From Gammaproteobacteria bacterium (GTDB lineage Bacteria; Pseudomonadota; Gammaproteobacteria; Xanthomonadales; Rhodanobacteraceae): a stretch of 64,000 bases of DNA. A model generated the notes under the pieces. The model saw nothing but the letters and a program-made list of their open reading frames with translations. It was not told the DNA's origin and did not search any database. This document shows, piece after piece, positions 8,704 through 17,837 of the stretch. The position numbers were made by a program, and so were the translations under genes. The stretch's first letter is position 1, and every line of letters starts with the position of its first letter. The stretch covers positions 1 through 64,000 of the forward strand of contig JAJPHQ010000017.1 of NCBI GenBank assembly GCA_021325195.1. The letters are read 5' to 3'.

Positions 8704-10112
8704 GCAGCCGGTCCCCGGTCCCCGGTCGCCGGTCCCGGCCGCTCGGGCAGCAGCTTGCCCGGGTTCAGGATGTGCTCCGGATCGAACAGATCCTTCAGCT
8801 CGCGCATCATCGAAAGCGCGCCGGCGCCCACCGCTTCGGCCATGAAATCGCGCTTGGCGAGGCCGATGCCGTGCTCGCCCGACAGCGTGCCGTCGAGTTC
8901 GATCACGCGCCGGAACACCTGCACCAGCGCCTCGTCGGCGCGCTTGCGTTCATCGGCATCGCGGGGCAGGAGATTGACATGCAGGTTGCCGTTGCCGGCG
9001 TGACCGAAGCTGACGATGGGAATCCGGTATTCCCCGGCCAGCGCGCGCAGGGTTTCGACCAGCGCGGGAATGCGGCTGACCGGCACCACCACGTCCTCGT
9101 TGATCTTGTCCTCGGAAATCGTGCGCAGCGCGGGCGACAGCGCCTTGCGCGCGGCCCACAGCGCGGCGGTTTCCGCGGCGTCGCGCGCGGCGCGCCACTC
9201 GACCAGACCCGCACCGCGCGCGGCGCGTTCGATCGCGGCTTCGGCGCTGTCCAGCACGCCGGGTTCGCCATCGACCTCGATCAGCAGCAGCGCGTTGGCG
9301 TCGGCCGGTGCATCGCCGCCGCGCTCGCGCACCAGCTGCAGCGCGCGGTCGTCCATGAATTCCAGCGCGCAAGGTGTCACCGGCTGCGCCATGATCCGCG
9401 CCACCGCGTCGGCGGCGGACTGCACGTCGGCATACGCCGCGCGCAGCGTGCGCGATGCGGTCGGCTTGGGCGTCAGTGTGAGGGTGGCTTCGGTGATCAG
9501 CGCCAGCGTGCCCTCCGAGCCCACGATCACGCGGGTCAGGTCGTAGCCGGTCGCACCCTTGGTGGTGTGCGTGCCGCCGCGGAACGAGGTGCCGTTGCCC
9601 GCGACCGCACGCAGGCCCAGCACGTTGTCGCGGCTGGCGCCGTATTTCACCGCGCGCGGGCCGCCGGCATTGCAGGCGAGGTTGCCGCCGACCGTGCAGT
9701 ACGGTGCGGAAGTCGGATCGGGCGGCCAGAACAGGCCGTGCGGCGCCAGTGCGCGCTGCAGGTCGGCATTCAGCACGCCCGGCTCGACGATCGCGAGGCG
9801 GTCGCCCGGCTCGATCCGGACGATCCGGTTCATCCGCTCGAAACTCGCGACCACGCCGCCCGCGAGCGGCACGGTGGCGCCGGTGGTGTTGGTGCCGCGG
9901 CCGCGCGCGGTCAGCGGCACCAGATGATGGCGGCACGCCGCGACCAGTGCGGCCACCTGCTCGTGCGCGGGCGGAAACACCACCGCGTCGGGCATGGCCT
10001 CGCGACGCGAGTTGTCGTAGCCGTAGACCGCGCGCGTGGCCTCGTCCAGCGCCAGCGCATCGCCGGGAAAGATCTCGCGGAGCTGATCGACGAAGGCGGC
10101 GGGCAGGTTCAT
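8700..10112 (-). CDS. FAD-linked oxidase of the GlcD / D-lactate dehydrogenase family
   Basis: Oxidises a 2-hydroxy acid (D-lactate, glycolate or D-2-hydroxyglutarate are the candidates) using FAD. Of its 470 residues, the N-terminal half is a PCMH-type FAD domain (VPLTARGRGTNTTG, FERMNRI, GGNLACNAGG) and the C-terminal half a cap with SFGHAGNGNLHVNL and LSGEHGIGLAKRDFM. Substrate cannot be fixed from sequence. The last codons (PERPGPATGDRGPAA) are provided by a heptamer array at 8710-8737. A strong nested hairpin with TCGGCC/GGCCGA and GTCCG/CGGAC arms (about 10165-10195) lies upstream, between it and dolP. Confidence 0.9.
   Translation of the reverse strand: MNLPAAFVDQLREIFPGDALALDEATRAVYGYDNSRREAMPDAVVFPPAHEQVAALVAACRHHLVPLTARGRGTNTTGATVPLAGGVVASFERMNRIVRIEPGDRLAIVEPGVLNADLQRALAPHGLFWPPDPTSAPYCTVGGNLACNAGGPRAVKYGASRDNVLGLRAVAGNGTSFRGGTHTTKGATGYDLTRVIVGSEGTLALITEATLTLTPKPTASRTLRAAYADVQSAADAVARIMAQPVTPCALEFMDDRALQLVRERGGDAPADANALLLIEVDGEPGVLDSAEAAIERAARGAGLVEWRAARDAAETAALWAARKALSPALRTISEDKINEDVVVPVSRIPALVETLRALAGEYRIPIVSFGHAGNGNLHVNLLPRDADERKRADEALVQVFRRVIELDGTLSGEHGIGLAKRDFMAEAVGAGALSMMRELKDLFDPEHILNPGKLLPERPGPATGDRGPAA
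8710..8737. repeat. Four-unit heptamer array at FAD-oxidase 3' end
   Basis: Two GGTCCCC units, one GGTCGCC and one GGTCCCG in a row, again exactly four units. They are read in the minus strand as the C-terminal tail of the oxidase. This is the GGGGACC variant, also seen as two units inside thiL (7134-7147) and degenerate in murE (about 20115-20140). Confidence 0.75.
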
Positions 10113-10278
10113 CCCGCAAGCTTACGCCATCCGCAGCGGGCGCTCACCCCGAAAAGGCCGAACCGTCGGCCTGTCCGCGAACGGACGCGGGCCGAGGCAG
10201 GCGCGTGCGGACCCAGGCCGGATGGCGCGTTTCCGCGCGGGTGTCGATCGGCGTCCGGTTGCGGACGCTGCGCTTTCG

Positions 10279-10827
10279 TCAATCGATGTATTCGAACACG
10301 GGCACGACCCTGTTGACGCCCGCGACGTGGCGCACCACGTCGATCACCGCATCGGCCTCGCGGTGGGTGAGCAGTCCCATCAGGTACACGTTGCCGTGCG
10401 CGGTGCTGACCTTGACCCGGCCCGGATCGAAGCCGGGCAGACTGGTGATGTCGAGCAGCGACGCCTTGACGCGTGCGGTCAGCGCGGCGTCCAGAGCGGT
10501 GCGGCCCGCCGACTGCAGCGGCATCACGTCGATCAGGTTCACGACCTTGCGCACGCCTTCGTAGCCGGTCACGTCGACCTCGGCGCGCTGCTTCACTTCC
10601 TCGCTGCCGGCCTCGCCGATCAGCAGCAGTACGCCGTTGTACACGGCGGTGCCGATGTGGGCGCGGCCGTCCAGCTGCGGATCGTCGTCCAGCGCGCGCT
10701 GTGCGGTGAGCTGCACGTTGCGGTCATTGAGCACGCGGTTGAAACCGCGCCGCGGGGTGAAGGTGCTGCACGCCGCCAGCGTGGCGAGTGCCAGAATCAG
10801 AAGCGGAAGCCACTTGCGCATGTTCAT
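10279..10827 (-). CDS. dolP: BON-domain outer-membrane lipoprotein, DolP (YraP)-like
   Basis: Periplasmic-facing lipoprotein that in E. coli supports outer-membrane integrity and the BAM complex. The 182-residue product has a lipoprotein signal (ten or so hydrophobic residues and lipobox LAAC, Cys near residue 20) and two BON domains, about 45-112 and 122-180. ATG 10827 is chosen because it yields a proper signal sequence; MRKWLP two codons later is equally possible. It lies downstream of lpoA-yraN as in E. coli, but diaA, which sits between yraN and yraP there, is missing. Confidence 0.9.
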   Translation of the reverse strand: MNMRKWLPLLILALATLAACSTFTPRRGFNRVLNDRNVQLTAQRALDDDPQLDGRAHIGTAVYNGVLLLIGEAGSEEVKQRAEVDVTGYEGVRKVVNLIDVMPLQSAGRTALDAALTARVKASLLDITSLPGFDPGRVKVSTAHGNVYLMGLLTHREADAVIDVVRHVAGVNRVVPVFEYID

Positions 10828-10939
10828 GTCTTCGTGATTGTCGCGATCATCCACGATCGCCGCGGTGGCGATTGTACGGCGTGACCGCCACGTCTTCGCG
10901 TCATCGCGCAACGCCGGCGGCATTCCGCGGCCGCGCTTT

Positions 10940-11305
10940 TCACGGCTCCGTTTCGAAGGCGGCGCGCCGCCATTCGCAGGCCGGTGCGCTGACCGCACCG
11001 TCGAACGCTACCACATCGAACCTGCACGGCAGCACAGCGAGTTGCGGATGCGCCTGCAGGAAGCCCTGTGCCGCACGCAGCAGTTTTCCACGCTTGCCGG
11101 CGCCGATCGACGCTGCGCCGCCGCCGAAGCGCGGATCGTGGCGGTAGCGAACTTCCACGAACACCAGCGTATCGCCGTCCCGCATCACCAGATCGAGTTC
11201 GCCGAAACGGCTGCGCCAGTTGCGTTCGACCAGTTTCAGGCCTGCGCGTTGCAGGTGTTCGAGCGCGCGCTGTTCGAAGTGCGCGCCCGTGACGCCTGTC
11301 TTCAT
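10940..11305 (-). CDS. yraN: UPF0102 protein YraN
   Basis: Small nuclease-fold protein (121 residues) of unproven function. It keeps the PDDEXK-like core of the family: [28 protein letters not shown], in which E/D and the VEV motif form the putative active site. The ATG at 11305 overlaps the lpoA stop (ATGA), so yraN is translationally coupled to lpoA. The frame extends upstream inside lpoA but without family similarity. Confidence 0.92.
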   Translation of the reverse strand: MKTGVTGAHFEQRALEHLQRAGLKLVERNWRSRFGELDLVMRDGDTLVFVEVRYRHDPRFGGGAASIGAGKRGKLLRAAQGFLQAHPQLAVLPCRFDVVAFDGAVSAPACEWRRAAFETEP

Positions 11306-13101
11306 GATCCGGACGAGGCGGCCGCTGCTGGCTGCGCTTCCAGCCCTGCCGCTACCGGCCGCGCGACACCGTTCTGGAACTGCACCCAGATCGGCACGCG
11401 CTGCACGTGTCCCTGCGCGTCGAGCGTCAGGGCGCCGGTGGCGCCGGGCAGGTAGCTGCCGGGGTGCGTGCGCAGCCAGCCGAGGTAGGGCATCAGGGCG
11501 TAGGCGTCCATGCCGAACGCGAACAGCCGCGCCGCGGGGCCGTGCGCGGTGGCGATCTGCGCGGCCAGGGCGGCGTGATCGGGCAGGCCGGGTTGCGCGT
11601 CGAACAGCCACGGTTCGTCGCAGAACTCCACGCCGTCCAGGTCGGCGTCCGCCACCGCGTCCTCGTCGCCCGTGTACACCAGCGAGGTTGCGAAAACCGG
11701 CAGCTTCGATCCCGCCAGGCGGAGCTGCGGCAGCAGCAGCCGCGCCTGTCCGGGGCGCAGCAGCACCACGATGCCGGTCTGCGCGTCGGCGCCGGCCAGC
11801 GCGCTCTTGACCTGTCCGGCGAAATCGACGCCGCCCCGGGGCAGCACGATGTCGCTTGCCACTCTTCCGCCCAGGCTTTCGAACTGGGTCTTGAACGCGC
11901 TGTCGGTACGGCTGGCGGTCTCGTCGTCACCGCGGAACACGATCGCGGAGCTGATGCCGCGCTGCTGCATGTGCGCGGCGAGTTGCGCGCCCTCGGTTTC
12001 AGGCAGCAGCGCGAATTCCGCGCTGTCGCCGGGCGGCAGCACGTCGCCCTGCGGGTGGTTCAGCGCCAGCACCGGCACCGGCAGCGCCGGTTGCGAGAAC
12101 AGCGCGCCCACTGCGGCGCGGCCCAGCGGGCCCACCACCAGTTGGGCGCCGTCCGCGACCGCCTGCCGGTAAGCGGCCAGTGCGCCTTCCGGCGTGTCCT
12201 TGCTGTCGTAGGCGCGCAGCGCCGGCCGCAGTTCCTGGGTCTGCGGCGTGTCGAAGTAGGCGGTGAAGAATCCGTCGCGCACCGCCGCGGCGGCGACCGC
12301 CACCGGGCCGGTCCCCGGCAGCAGCAGCGCCACCCTCGCGGGCATCCGGTACCCCTGCGGTGTCGCGCCCGCGCCGGTGACGGTGCCGACCGGCTGTTGC
12401 AATTGCGGCAGCACCTGCGGCGTGGCCACGCCCAGTTGCTTCAGCGTCTGTCCCACGAACGGTTTCAGCGGATCGGTGTCGGCCAGCGAGGAGAACAGCG
12501 GCAGCAGCTTGTCCTGGCCCAGGCCGGCCAGCAGGTCGAGGATCTGCTGGCGGTTGGCGGTGCGCGCGGGGCCGCCGAGCAGCGCGTCGCGCTGCACCCG
12601 CGCGCGCGCCGCGCCCAGCAGGTCGCCGCCGGCCTGTCGTGCGCGGGCCTGCACGTCCAGCGCATGCTGCTGCACGTCGGGCGGCAGAGGCGGCTGCAAG
12701 CCGGCGATCAGCTTGAGCGCGCCGGCGGCATCGCCGTGGTGCAGCGCGACTTCGGCCGACAGCACGTCGTAGCGCGCCGCATCGGCCGGGGACAGACGGC
12801 GGCGGTGCACCTGATCGAGCAGCGTGGCGGTCTGGTCCAGATTGCCCAGCGAACGGTAGCTCGCGGCCGCAGCGAGGGTGGCCGCGTCGTACAGGGCGGG
12901 CTCTGCATTGGCCACCGCGATGAACCGCTCGGCAGCCTGCTGGTAATGTCCCGCGCGGTACAGGGCCTGTGCCTGGTCGTACTGTGCCTGCGCCTGCGGA
13001 CTCGCCGGCTGCGAAGACAGACCCAGCGTGACGCAGCCTCCGATCAGCAGCGAAACCGCGATGGCCGACAGGCCGTGGAGAAAGAGCCGGATCCTGCTCA
13101 T
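11302..13101 (-). CDS. lpoA: Outer-membrane lipoprotein activator of PBP1A, LpoA-like
   Basis: In E. coli, LpoA reaches from the outer membrane through the peptidoglycan to activate the synthase PBP1A. This 599-residue protein has a lipobox (LLIGGC, Cys about residue 23), a helical TPR-like N-terminal half (about 35-240), a short Pro/Gly/Ala linker, and a periplasmic-binding-protein-like C-terminal domain (about 255-590; [20 protein letters not shown]). ATG 13101 follows a GGAGGA ribosome-binding sequence. It diverges from rsmI across 84 bp, the same arrangement as yraM/yraL in E. coli. The Ala/Ser-rich C-terminus is not conserved. Confidence 0.92.
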   Translation of the reverse strand: MSRIRLFLHGLSAIAVSLLIGGCVTLGLSSQPASPQAQAQYDQAQALYRAGHYQQAAERFIAVANAEPALYDAATLAAAASYRSLGNLDQTATLLDQVHRRRLSPADAARYDVLSAEVALHHGDAAGALKLIAGLQPPLPPDVQQHALDVQARARQAGGDLLGAARARVQRDALLGGPARTANRQQILDLLAGLGQDKLLPLFSSLADTDPLKPFVGQTLKQLGVATPQVLPQLQQPVGTVTGAGATPQGYRMPARVALLLPGTGPVAVAAAAVRDGFFTAYFDTPQTQELRPALRAYDSKDTPEGALAAYRQAVADGAQLVVGPLGRAAVGALFSQPALPVPVLALNHPQGDVLPPGDSAEFALLPETEGAQLAAHMQQRGISSAIVFRGDDETASRTDSAFKTQFESLGGRVASDIVLPRGGVDFAGQVKSALAGADAQTGIVVLLRPGQARLLLPQLRLAGSKLPVFATSLVYTGDEDAVADADLDGVEFCDEPWLFDAQPGLPDHAALAAQIATAHGPAARLFAFGMDAYALMPYLGWLRTHPGSYLPGATGALTLDAQGHVQRVPIWVQFQNGVARPVAAGLEAQPAAAASSGS

Positions 13102-13185
13102 GCATCCTCCGGTGCGCTTGCCACGCACATTTTTCGGCGATGATAGCGGATCGCAACCAGGCCGGCCGCGAGGCGCGTCGCGCAC

Positions 13186-14025
13186 ATGAACGATCGACAC
13201 GCGGGAACGCTGTGGGTGGTGGCCACGCCGATCGGCAATCTCGGCGATCTCTCGCCGCGTGCGCAGGGCGTGTTGCGCGGCGTCGCGTTGATCGCGGCCG
13301 AGGATACCCGTCACAGCCGGCCGCTGCTGGAACATTTCGGGATCGCCGCGCCGCTGACCGCCCTGCACGAGCACAACGAACGGGCCGCGGTCGCCTCGCT
13401 GCTGGCAAGGTTGCAGGGTGGCGAGGACGTGGCGTTGATTTCCGATGCGGGGACACCACTGGTCAGCGATCCCGGCTACCGGCTGGTGCGCGCCGCGCGT
13501 GCGGCGGGCGTGAAGGTGTCGCCGGTGCCCGGCGCGTGCGCCGCGATCGCGGCGTTGTCGGTGGCCGGCCTGCCCAGCGACCGTTTCGTGTTCGAGGGCT
13601 TTCTTCCGCCGAAACCGGCCGCGCGGCGTGCGCGTCTGCGCGCACTGGCGGATGAAACGCGCACGTTGGTGCTGTACGAAGCCTCGCACCGCATCGTCGG
13701 ATGTTGTGCCGATCTGCGCGATGCCTTCGGTGCCGAACGTGAAGCGGTGCTGTTGCGGGAATTGACCAAGCTTCACGAAACCTGCCTCGGTGCCACGCTC
13801 GCTGAAATCGCCGCGCGCGTCGAATCCGATCCCGAGCAACGTCTGGGCGAATTCGTGCTGGTGATCGCGGGACGCGACGAAGACGCCGACACGAAACTTG
13901 CCGAAGGCCGGCGCGTGTTCGCGGTCCTGCGCGAAGAATTGCCGCCCGCGCAGGCGGCCAGACTCGCCGCCGCGATCAGCGGCGCGCCGCGCAAGGCGCT
14001 GTATGCTCAACGCGCGGCCGATTGA
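13186..14025 (+). CDS. rsmI: 16S rRNA 2'-O-methyltransferase RsmI (C1402)
   Basis: SAM-dependent methyltransferase acting on C1402 in the decoding centre of 16S rRNA; its partner RsmH, which methylates N4 of the same base, is encoded 3 kb downstream in this window. The 279-residue protein carries the tetrapyrrole-methylase-fold signatures TPIGNLGDLSPRA at the start, AEDTRHSRPLL, LISDAGTPLVSDPG and VPGACAAIAALSVAGL. It diverges from lpoA. Confidence 0.97.
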   Translation: MNDRHAGTLWVVATPIGNLGDLSPRAQGVLRGVALIAAEDTRHSRPLLEHFGIAAPLTALHEHNERAAVASLLARLQGGEDVALISDAGTPLVSDPGYRLVRAARAAGVKVSPVPGACAAIAALSVAGLPSDRFVFEGFLPPKPAARRARLRALADETRTLVLYEASHRIVGCCADLRDAFGAEREAVLLRELTKLHETCLGATLAEIAARVESDPEQRLGEFVLVIAGRDEDADTKLAEGRRVFAVLREELPPAQAARLAAAISGAPRKALYAQRAAD

Positions 14026-14052
14026 GCCGATGAATCGGGGGGAACGGCAACC

Positions 14053-15405
14053 ATGTCCACATTGCTGCAGGATGCCGCCACCCGTGCAGCCGCCTATCTG
14101 GACGGGCTGGCCGAGCGCAGGGTCGCGTGCGAACCCGCTGCAGTCAGGGCGCTCGACGCGCTGGACGGTGAATTGCCGGCGGCTCCCGCGGACCCGCGCG
14201 AGGTGCTGGAACTGCTGGACCGCTGGGGATCGCCCGCCACGATGGCGACGGCGGGGCCGCGCTTTTTCGGCTTCGTAATCGGCGGCAGTCTGCCCGTGGC
14301 GCTCGCCGCGAATTGGCTCGCGTCAGCATGGGACCAGAACACCGCCTTCCACGACATCACCCCCGCGACCGCCAGGCTGGAGCAGATCGCGTTGCGCTGG
14401 CTGATCGATCTCTTCGGTTTGCCGCGGGACGCCGGCGGCGCGTTCGTGACCGGTGCAACGGTTGCCAATTTCGTGGCGCTGGCTGCGGCCCGGCACGCGG
14501 TGCTCGCACGTGTCGGATGGTCGGTCGAGGCCGATGGGCTGTTCGGCGCGCCGCCGGTGACGGTCGTCGTCAGCGAGGAAGCGCACGCGAGCCTCGTCAA
14601 GGCACTTGGCCTGGTCGGGTTCGGGCGCAACCGCGTGGTCAAAGTGCCGGTCGACGGGCAGGGCCGCATGCGCGCGGACGAACTGCCGGAGGTGCGCGTG
14701 CCGGCGATCGTCTGCACCCAAGTCGGCAACGTGAATACAGGCGCGATCGATCCGGTTGGCGAGGTCTGTGCGCGCGTGCGCGGCAGCGGCGCCTGGGTCC
14801 ACGTCGACGGTGCGTTCGGTCTATGGGCCGCCGCCTCGCCGCGGCTTGCACCGCTGCTGCACGGCGTGGAGGACGCGGACTCGTGGGCCTGCGACGCGCA
14901 CAAATGGCTCAATGTCCCGTATGACAGCGGTTTCGCCTTCGTGCGCGACGCCGACGCGTTGCGCGCGGCGATGGCGGTCACGGCGGACTATCTGCCGTCC
15001 CGGAACGCGGGGCGCAATCCGTCGGATTACACGCCTGAATTGTCGCGCCGTGCGCGTGGCGTGGAAGTGTGGGCGGCGCTGCGAAGTCTCGGCCGGGCCG
15101 GCGTCGCCGAGCTGGTCGAACGCAATTGTCGGCAGGCGCGTCGTTTCGCCGAGGCGCTCGGGGCAGCCGGATTCGAAGTGTTGAACGAGGTGGTTTTGAA
15201 CCAGGTACTGGTCGCCTTCGGAGACGCCGGCCGGACCTTGCGCGTGATCGCGTCATTGCAGAAAGAGGGCACCTGCTGGTGCGGTGGCACGGTCTGGCAG
15301 GGGCGCACGGCCATGCGCATCAGCGTCAGTTCGTGGGCAACCACCGACGAAGACGTGGAACGCAGCATCGAGGCGATCCTGCAGGCAGCCGCAGACACGT
15401 CGTGA
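14053..15405 (+). CDS. PLP-dependent group II decarboxylase family protein
   Basis: Of 450 residues, with the fold-type-I decarboxylase pattern: FFGFVIGGSLPVALAA near the start, TGATVANFVALAAARH, VHVDGAFGLWAA (aspartate contacting the PLP nitrogen) and DAHKWLNVPYD, with K284 the predicted Schiff-base lysine. The relatives include glutamate, tyrosine and other aromatic amino-acid decarboxylases and cysteine sulfinate decarboxylase; the substrate cannot be named. It sits alone between rsmI (27 bp) and rnpB, so context gives no pathway. The presence of all PLP-contact motifs suggests an active enzyme. Confidence 0.85.
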   Translation: MSTLLQDAATRAAAYLDGLAERRVACEPAAVRALDALDGELPAAPADPREVLELLDRWGSPATMATAGPRFFGFVIGGSLPVALAANWLASAWDQNTAFHDITPATARLEQIALRWLIDLFGLPRDAGGAFVTGATVANFVALAAARHAVLARVGWSVEADGLFGAPPVTVVVSEEAHASLVKALGLVGFGRNRVVKVPVDGQGRMRADELPEVRVPAIVCTQVGNVNTGAIDPVGEVCARVRGSGAWVHVDGAFGLWAAASPRLAPLLHGVEDADSWACDAHKWLNVPYDSGFAFVRDADALRAAMAVTADYLPSRNAGRNPSDYTPELSRRARGVEVWAALRSLGRAGVAELVERNCRQARRFAEALGAAGFEVLNEVVLNQVLVAFGDAGRTLRVIASLQKEGTCWCGGTVWQGRTAMRISVSSWATTDEDVERSIEAILQAAADTS

Positions 15406-15442
15406 GGGCGAAACCGACGCGGGAACCTTGCGCCGTTCACGC

Positions 15443-15448
15443 TACAAT
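15443..15448 (+). promoter_or_regulatory. -10 element of rnpB
   Basis: TACAAT ends 6 bases before the predicted first base of the RNase P RNA (15455), correct spacing for a sigma-70 -10 box. No convincing -35 hexamer is present at the right distance. Conserved RNA start position makes this assignment fairly safe. Confidence 0.6.
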
Positions 15449-15454
15449 GCGCAT

Positions 15455-15812
15455 GGAGTCGGCCGGACAGTCGCGTCGTTCTCAGGAACGCCGAGGAAAG
15501 TCCGGGCTCCGCAGGGCAGGGTGCCAGGTAACGCCTGGGCGGCGCGAGCCGACGGACAGTGCAACAGAGAGCAGACCGCCGATGGCCCCGCAAGGGGATC
15601 AGGCAAGGGTGAAACGGTGCGGCAAGAGCGCACCGCGAGTCGGGCAACCGACCGGCACGGCAAACCCCACCCGGAGCAAGACCGAATAGGGGAACGATGG
15701 CGTGGCCCGCGCCGTTCCCGGGTTGGTCGCTGGAGCGCGGCGGCGACGCCGCGCCGAGAGGAATGACTGTCACGCCGCGAGGCGCACAGGACCCGGCTTA
15801 CAGGCCGACTCC
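15455..15812 (+). ncRNA. rnpB: RNase P RNA, bacterial type A
   Basis: Catalytic RNA that removes 5' leaders from pre-tRNA. The conserved blocks are in order: GAGGAAAGTCCGGGCTCC at about 15493 (P4/CR-I), GGGTGCCAGGTAACGCC, CAGAGAGCAGACCGCCGATGG, GGGTGAAACGGTGCGG and a GCACGGCAAACCCCACCCGG-GAGCAAGACCGAATAGGGG block (CR-IV/P4). The ends GGAGTCGGCC and GGCCGACTCC pair as helix P1. Length of about 358 nt fits type A. Conserved sequences closely match the E. coli RNA, so identity is secure; exact ends are inferred from P1. Confidence 0.97.
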
Positions 15813-15823
15813 AAGGTTTTTTT
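15803..15823 (+). terminator. T-run after the rnpB P1 helix
   Basis: Seven Ts (15817-15823) follow four bases after the right strand of P1. No separate hairpin lies between, so transcription may end using the P1 helix or the preceding P-domain stems, with trimming of the few extra bases. Function as a terminator is inferred. Confidence 0.5.
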
Positions 15824-16273
15824 GCCGGCGTCCGCGTTTGCTCCGGGCGCATGCGCTGGCGCTCGAGTGTTCCGGTTACCGTCAACCGGCAAGGGCGGCC
15901 CGCGCCGTCGAGGATCAGGATTTCCGAGGCCGCGATTCCCGCCACGGCGCGTTTCGGCCAAGCGCGACAACAGGACGGCGTTGTAACCGCCGGCGCCGGC
16001 TGCGTTCAACCGCGACAGGACGTCCCGTCGTGACCGAGCCACCGCGTCGTCGCGTGCGATGTCTGGCGTGCGAGCGTACGCCGTTCGAACATCGCTCCGG
16101 CCTGAACGAAAAATCGGCTCGGTACGCCCATTTCCCCGGAAACCGCCGCGAGATACGGTCGTTCGAGCAAGTCGAAATCTTTTGCTTTCAAACACCTTGA
16201 TGGACTAGCTGAGAATCGGGTTGAAAGTTCGCCCGAATTTCTCCTTTCCCCTTGATCCACAAGCAAAAATTTC
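15824..16273. other. Non-coding stretch between rnpB and the mra promoter
   Basis: About 450 bp without a convincing gene. Open frames here are shadows with no family resemblance, and the best minus-strand one starts antisense to rnpB. GC content falls towards the right end, where sequence becomes T/A-rich just before the promoter. I see no strong terminator or repeat. Confidence 0.6.
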
Positions 16274-16302
16274 TTGACAGTCTCATGAGCTGCGACTAAG
16301 GT
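16274..16302 (+). promoter_or_regulatory. Promoter of the mra/dcw cluster
   Basis: TTGACA (16274-16279), exactly 17 bases, then TAAGGT (16297-16302). The -35 is a perfect sigma-70 consensus. It lies 46 bp before the mraZ start and directly in front of the MraZ-type repeats, so transcripts starting near 16309 would carry the operator around their start site. Confidence 0.8.
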
Positions 16303-16335
16303 GGGCGCCTGTGTGGTTTTGTGGGATTTTGTGGA
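16302..16335 (+). promoter_or_regulatory. Four 10-bp-spaced TGG repeats, likely MraZ operator
   Basis: TGGGC at 16302, TGTGG at 16312, TGGGA at 16322 and TGGAA at 16332 repeat with an exact 10-bp period, one per helical turn. MraZ proteins are known to repress their own operon by binding short TGGG-type direct repeats near the promoter, as shown in E. coli and other bacteria. The repeats overlap the transcription start predicted from the adjacent promoter. Confidence 0.75.
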
Positions 16336-16347
16336 AGCGCACCACCG

Positions 16348-16794
16348 ATGTTCCAGGGCGAAACCGCGATCACCGTCGATGACAAGGGCCGGGTGGCGAT
16401 TCCCACCGCTTACCGGGAGTCGATCGCGCGCGCCTGCAACAACCGTCTGGTGATCACCTACAACCCCTTCGAGCAGGGCTGCCTGTGGCTGTTCCCGCAA
16501 CCGGAATGGGAGCGGGTGCGCGACCAGGTGAACGCGCTGCCCAGCGTCAAGCGGGTGCACCGCGACCTGCAGTTGAAGCTGGTCGGCGCCGCCGCGCAGG
16601 TGGAACTGGACAGCGCGGCGCGCGTGCTGCTGCCCGCCAGCCAGCGCGCGGCGTCCGGCATCGAGAAGAGGGCGGTGCTGCTGGGCATGGGCAGCAAGTT
16701 CGAGCTTTGGAGCGAGCAGGCCCACCTCGCCAAGATCCATCAGACGATCGGCGAAGAAGAAATCAGCGAGGACATGGCGGGACTGAAGTTGTGA
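16348..16794 (+). CDS. mraZ: Transcriptional regulator MraZ
   Basis: DNA-binding regulator of the dcw operon. The 148-residue protein contains two AbrB-like halves, each with the family core: [22 protein letters not shown] (1-60) and [19 protein letters not shown] (about 77-125), with the paired DKGR / DSAAR motifs. ATG 16348 is chosen since family members begin MFxG; an upstream GTG at 16321 lies within the operator repeats. First gene of the cluster. Confidence 0.95.
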   Translation: MFQGETAITVDDKGRVAIPTAYRESIARACNNRLVITYNPFEQGCLWLFPQPEWERVRDQVNALPSVKRVHRDLQLKLVGAAAQVELDSAARVLLPASQRAASGIEKRAVLLGMGSKFELWSEQAHLAKIHQTIGEEEISEDMAGLKL

Positions 16795-16880
16795 CGCGGG
16801 TGTTCGACGATCGGCGTGCTGCGCCACGTCGGATGCGGGTCGGAATCGGACGGCGCACGCGGCGTGCGCGGGTACGGCGA

Positions 16881-17837
16881 ATGGACGGGGCGATGGCAGC
16901 CGGTCGCGGATCGATGCACATCCCGGTGATGCGGGAAGCGGTGCTTGCCGGACTGGCGGTGCGACCGGACGGGCGTTATCTGGACGGCACCTTCGGGCGT
17001 GGCGGGCACGCGCGCGCGATTCTGGAGCGGCTCGGTGCGCGGGGCCGCCTGCTGCTGATGGACCGCGACCCCGCAGCCGTCGCGTACGCGCTGCGCGAAT
17101 TCGCCGGCGATCCGCGGGTCGCCGTCAGACACGCCAATTTCGCGGAACTCGCCGAATGGGAAGAGGTGCGTCCCGGTCTGGATGGCGTGTTGCTGGATCT
17201 GGGCGTGTCCTCGCCGCAGCTCGACGATCCCCGGCGCGGATTTTCCTTTCTGGCCGACGCACCGCTGGACATGCGGATGGATCCCGCCGCCGGCGAAAGC
17301 GCTGCGGATTTCCTGGCCCGTGCGGACGAGCGCGAGATCGCCGGCGTGCTGTGGCGCTACGGCGAGGAAAGGCTGAGCCGGCGAATCGCGCGTGCCATCG
17401 TGACACGCCGCACCGAATCGCCGATCCGCACTACCGGCGAACTGGCCGAGCTGGTCGAGCGCGCGATCGGGCGGCGTGAACGCAACAAGCATCCCGCCAC
17501 GCGCACGTTCCAGGCGTTCCGCATCCACGTCAACGACGAACTGGGTTCGCTGGAACGCGCGCTGCCCGCCGCCGCGGCCGCACTGAAGCCCGGCGGACGC
17601 CTCGCGGTGATCAGTTTCCATTCGCTCGAGGACCGGATCGTCAAGCGCTTCATCCGGGGGGACGCCGCGGCGCCGGCACACCGCGGTTTGCCGACGCCGG
17701 TGGAAGCCGGGCCGCCGCTGCGCGCGATCGGCCGCCCGCAGCGGCCGGACGAGGCCGAGATCGCGTGCAATCCGCGCGCGCGCTCGGCGGTGCTGCGCAT
17801 CGCGGAAAAACGCGAAACGGAGGCCCCCGCATGCTGA
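16881..17837 (+). CDS. rsmH: 16S rRNA N4-methyltransferase RsmH (C1402)
   Basis: Methylates N4 of C1402 in 16S rRNA using SAM, complementing RsmI. The 318-residue product begins its family homology at HIPVMREAV, with DGTFGRGGHARAIL (SAM loop), LMDRDPAAV, LLDLGVSSPQLD and ISFHSLEDRIVKRF. Three in-frame ATGs (16881, 16893, 16914) are possible starts; the last gives 307 residues. None has a strong ribosome-binding sequence. The stop overlaps ftsL by 7 bp. Confidence 0.94.
   Translation: MDGAMAAGRGSMHIPVMREAVLAGLAVRPDGRYLDGTFGRGGHARAILERLGARGRLLLMDRDPAAVAYALREFAGDPRVAVRHANFAELAEWEEVRPGLDGVLLDLGVSSPQLDDPRRGFSFLADAPLDMRMDPAAGESAADFLARADEREIAGVLWRYGEERLSRRIARAIVTRRTESPIRTTGELAELVERAIGRRERNKHPATRTFQAFRIHVNDELGSLERALPAAAAALKPGGRLAVISFHSLEDRIVKRFIRGDAAAPAHRGLPTPVEAGPPLRAIGRPQRPDEAEIACNPRARSAVLRIAEKRETEAPAC

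Noticed and set aside
8313-10316. 667-codon plus-strand ORF opposite the UDG-like and FAD-oxidase genes
   Set aside because: Shadow; the minus-strand frames carry clear FAD-domain and UDG-fold motifs.
15428-15433. TTGCGC as the rnpB -35 box
   Set aside because: It lies only 9 bases from the TACAAT -10 element, too close for a sigma-70 promoter.
15770-16195. Minus-strand ORF overlapping the rnpB 3' end
   Set aside because: It begins or ends in a structural RNA, has biased Arg/Gly composition and no recognisable domain.
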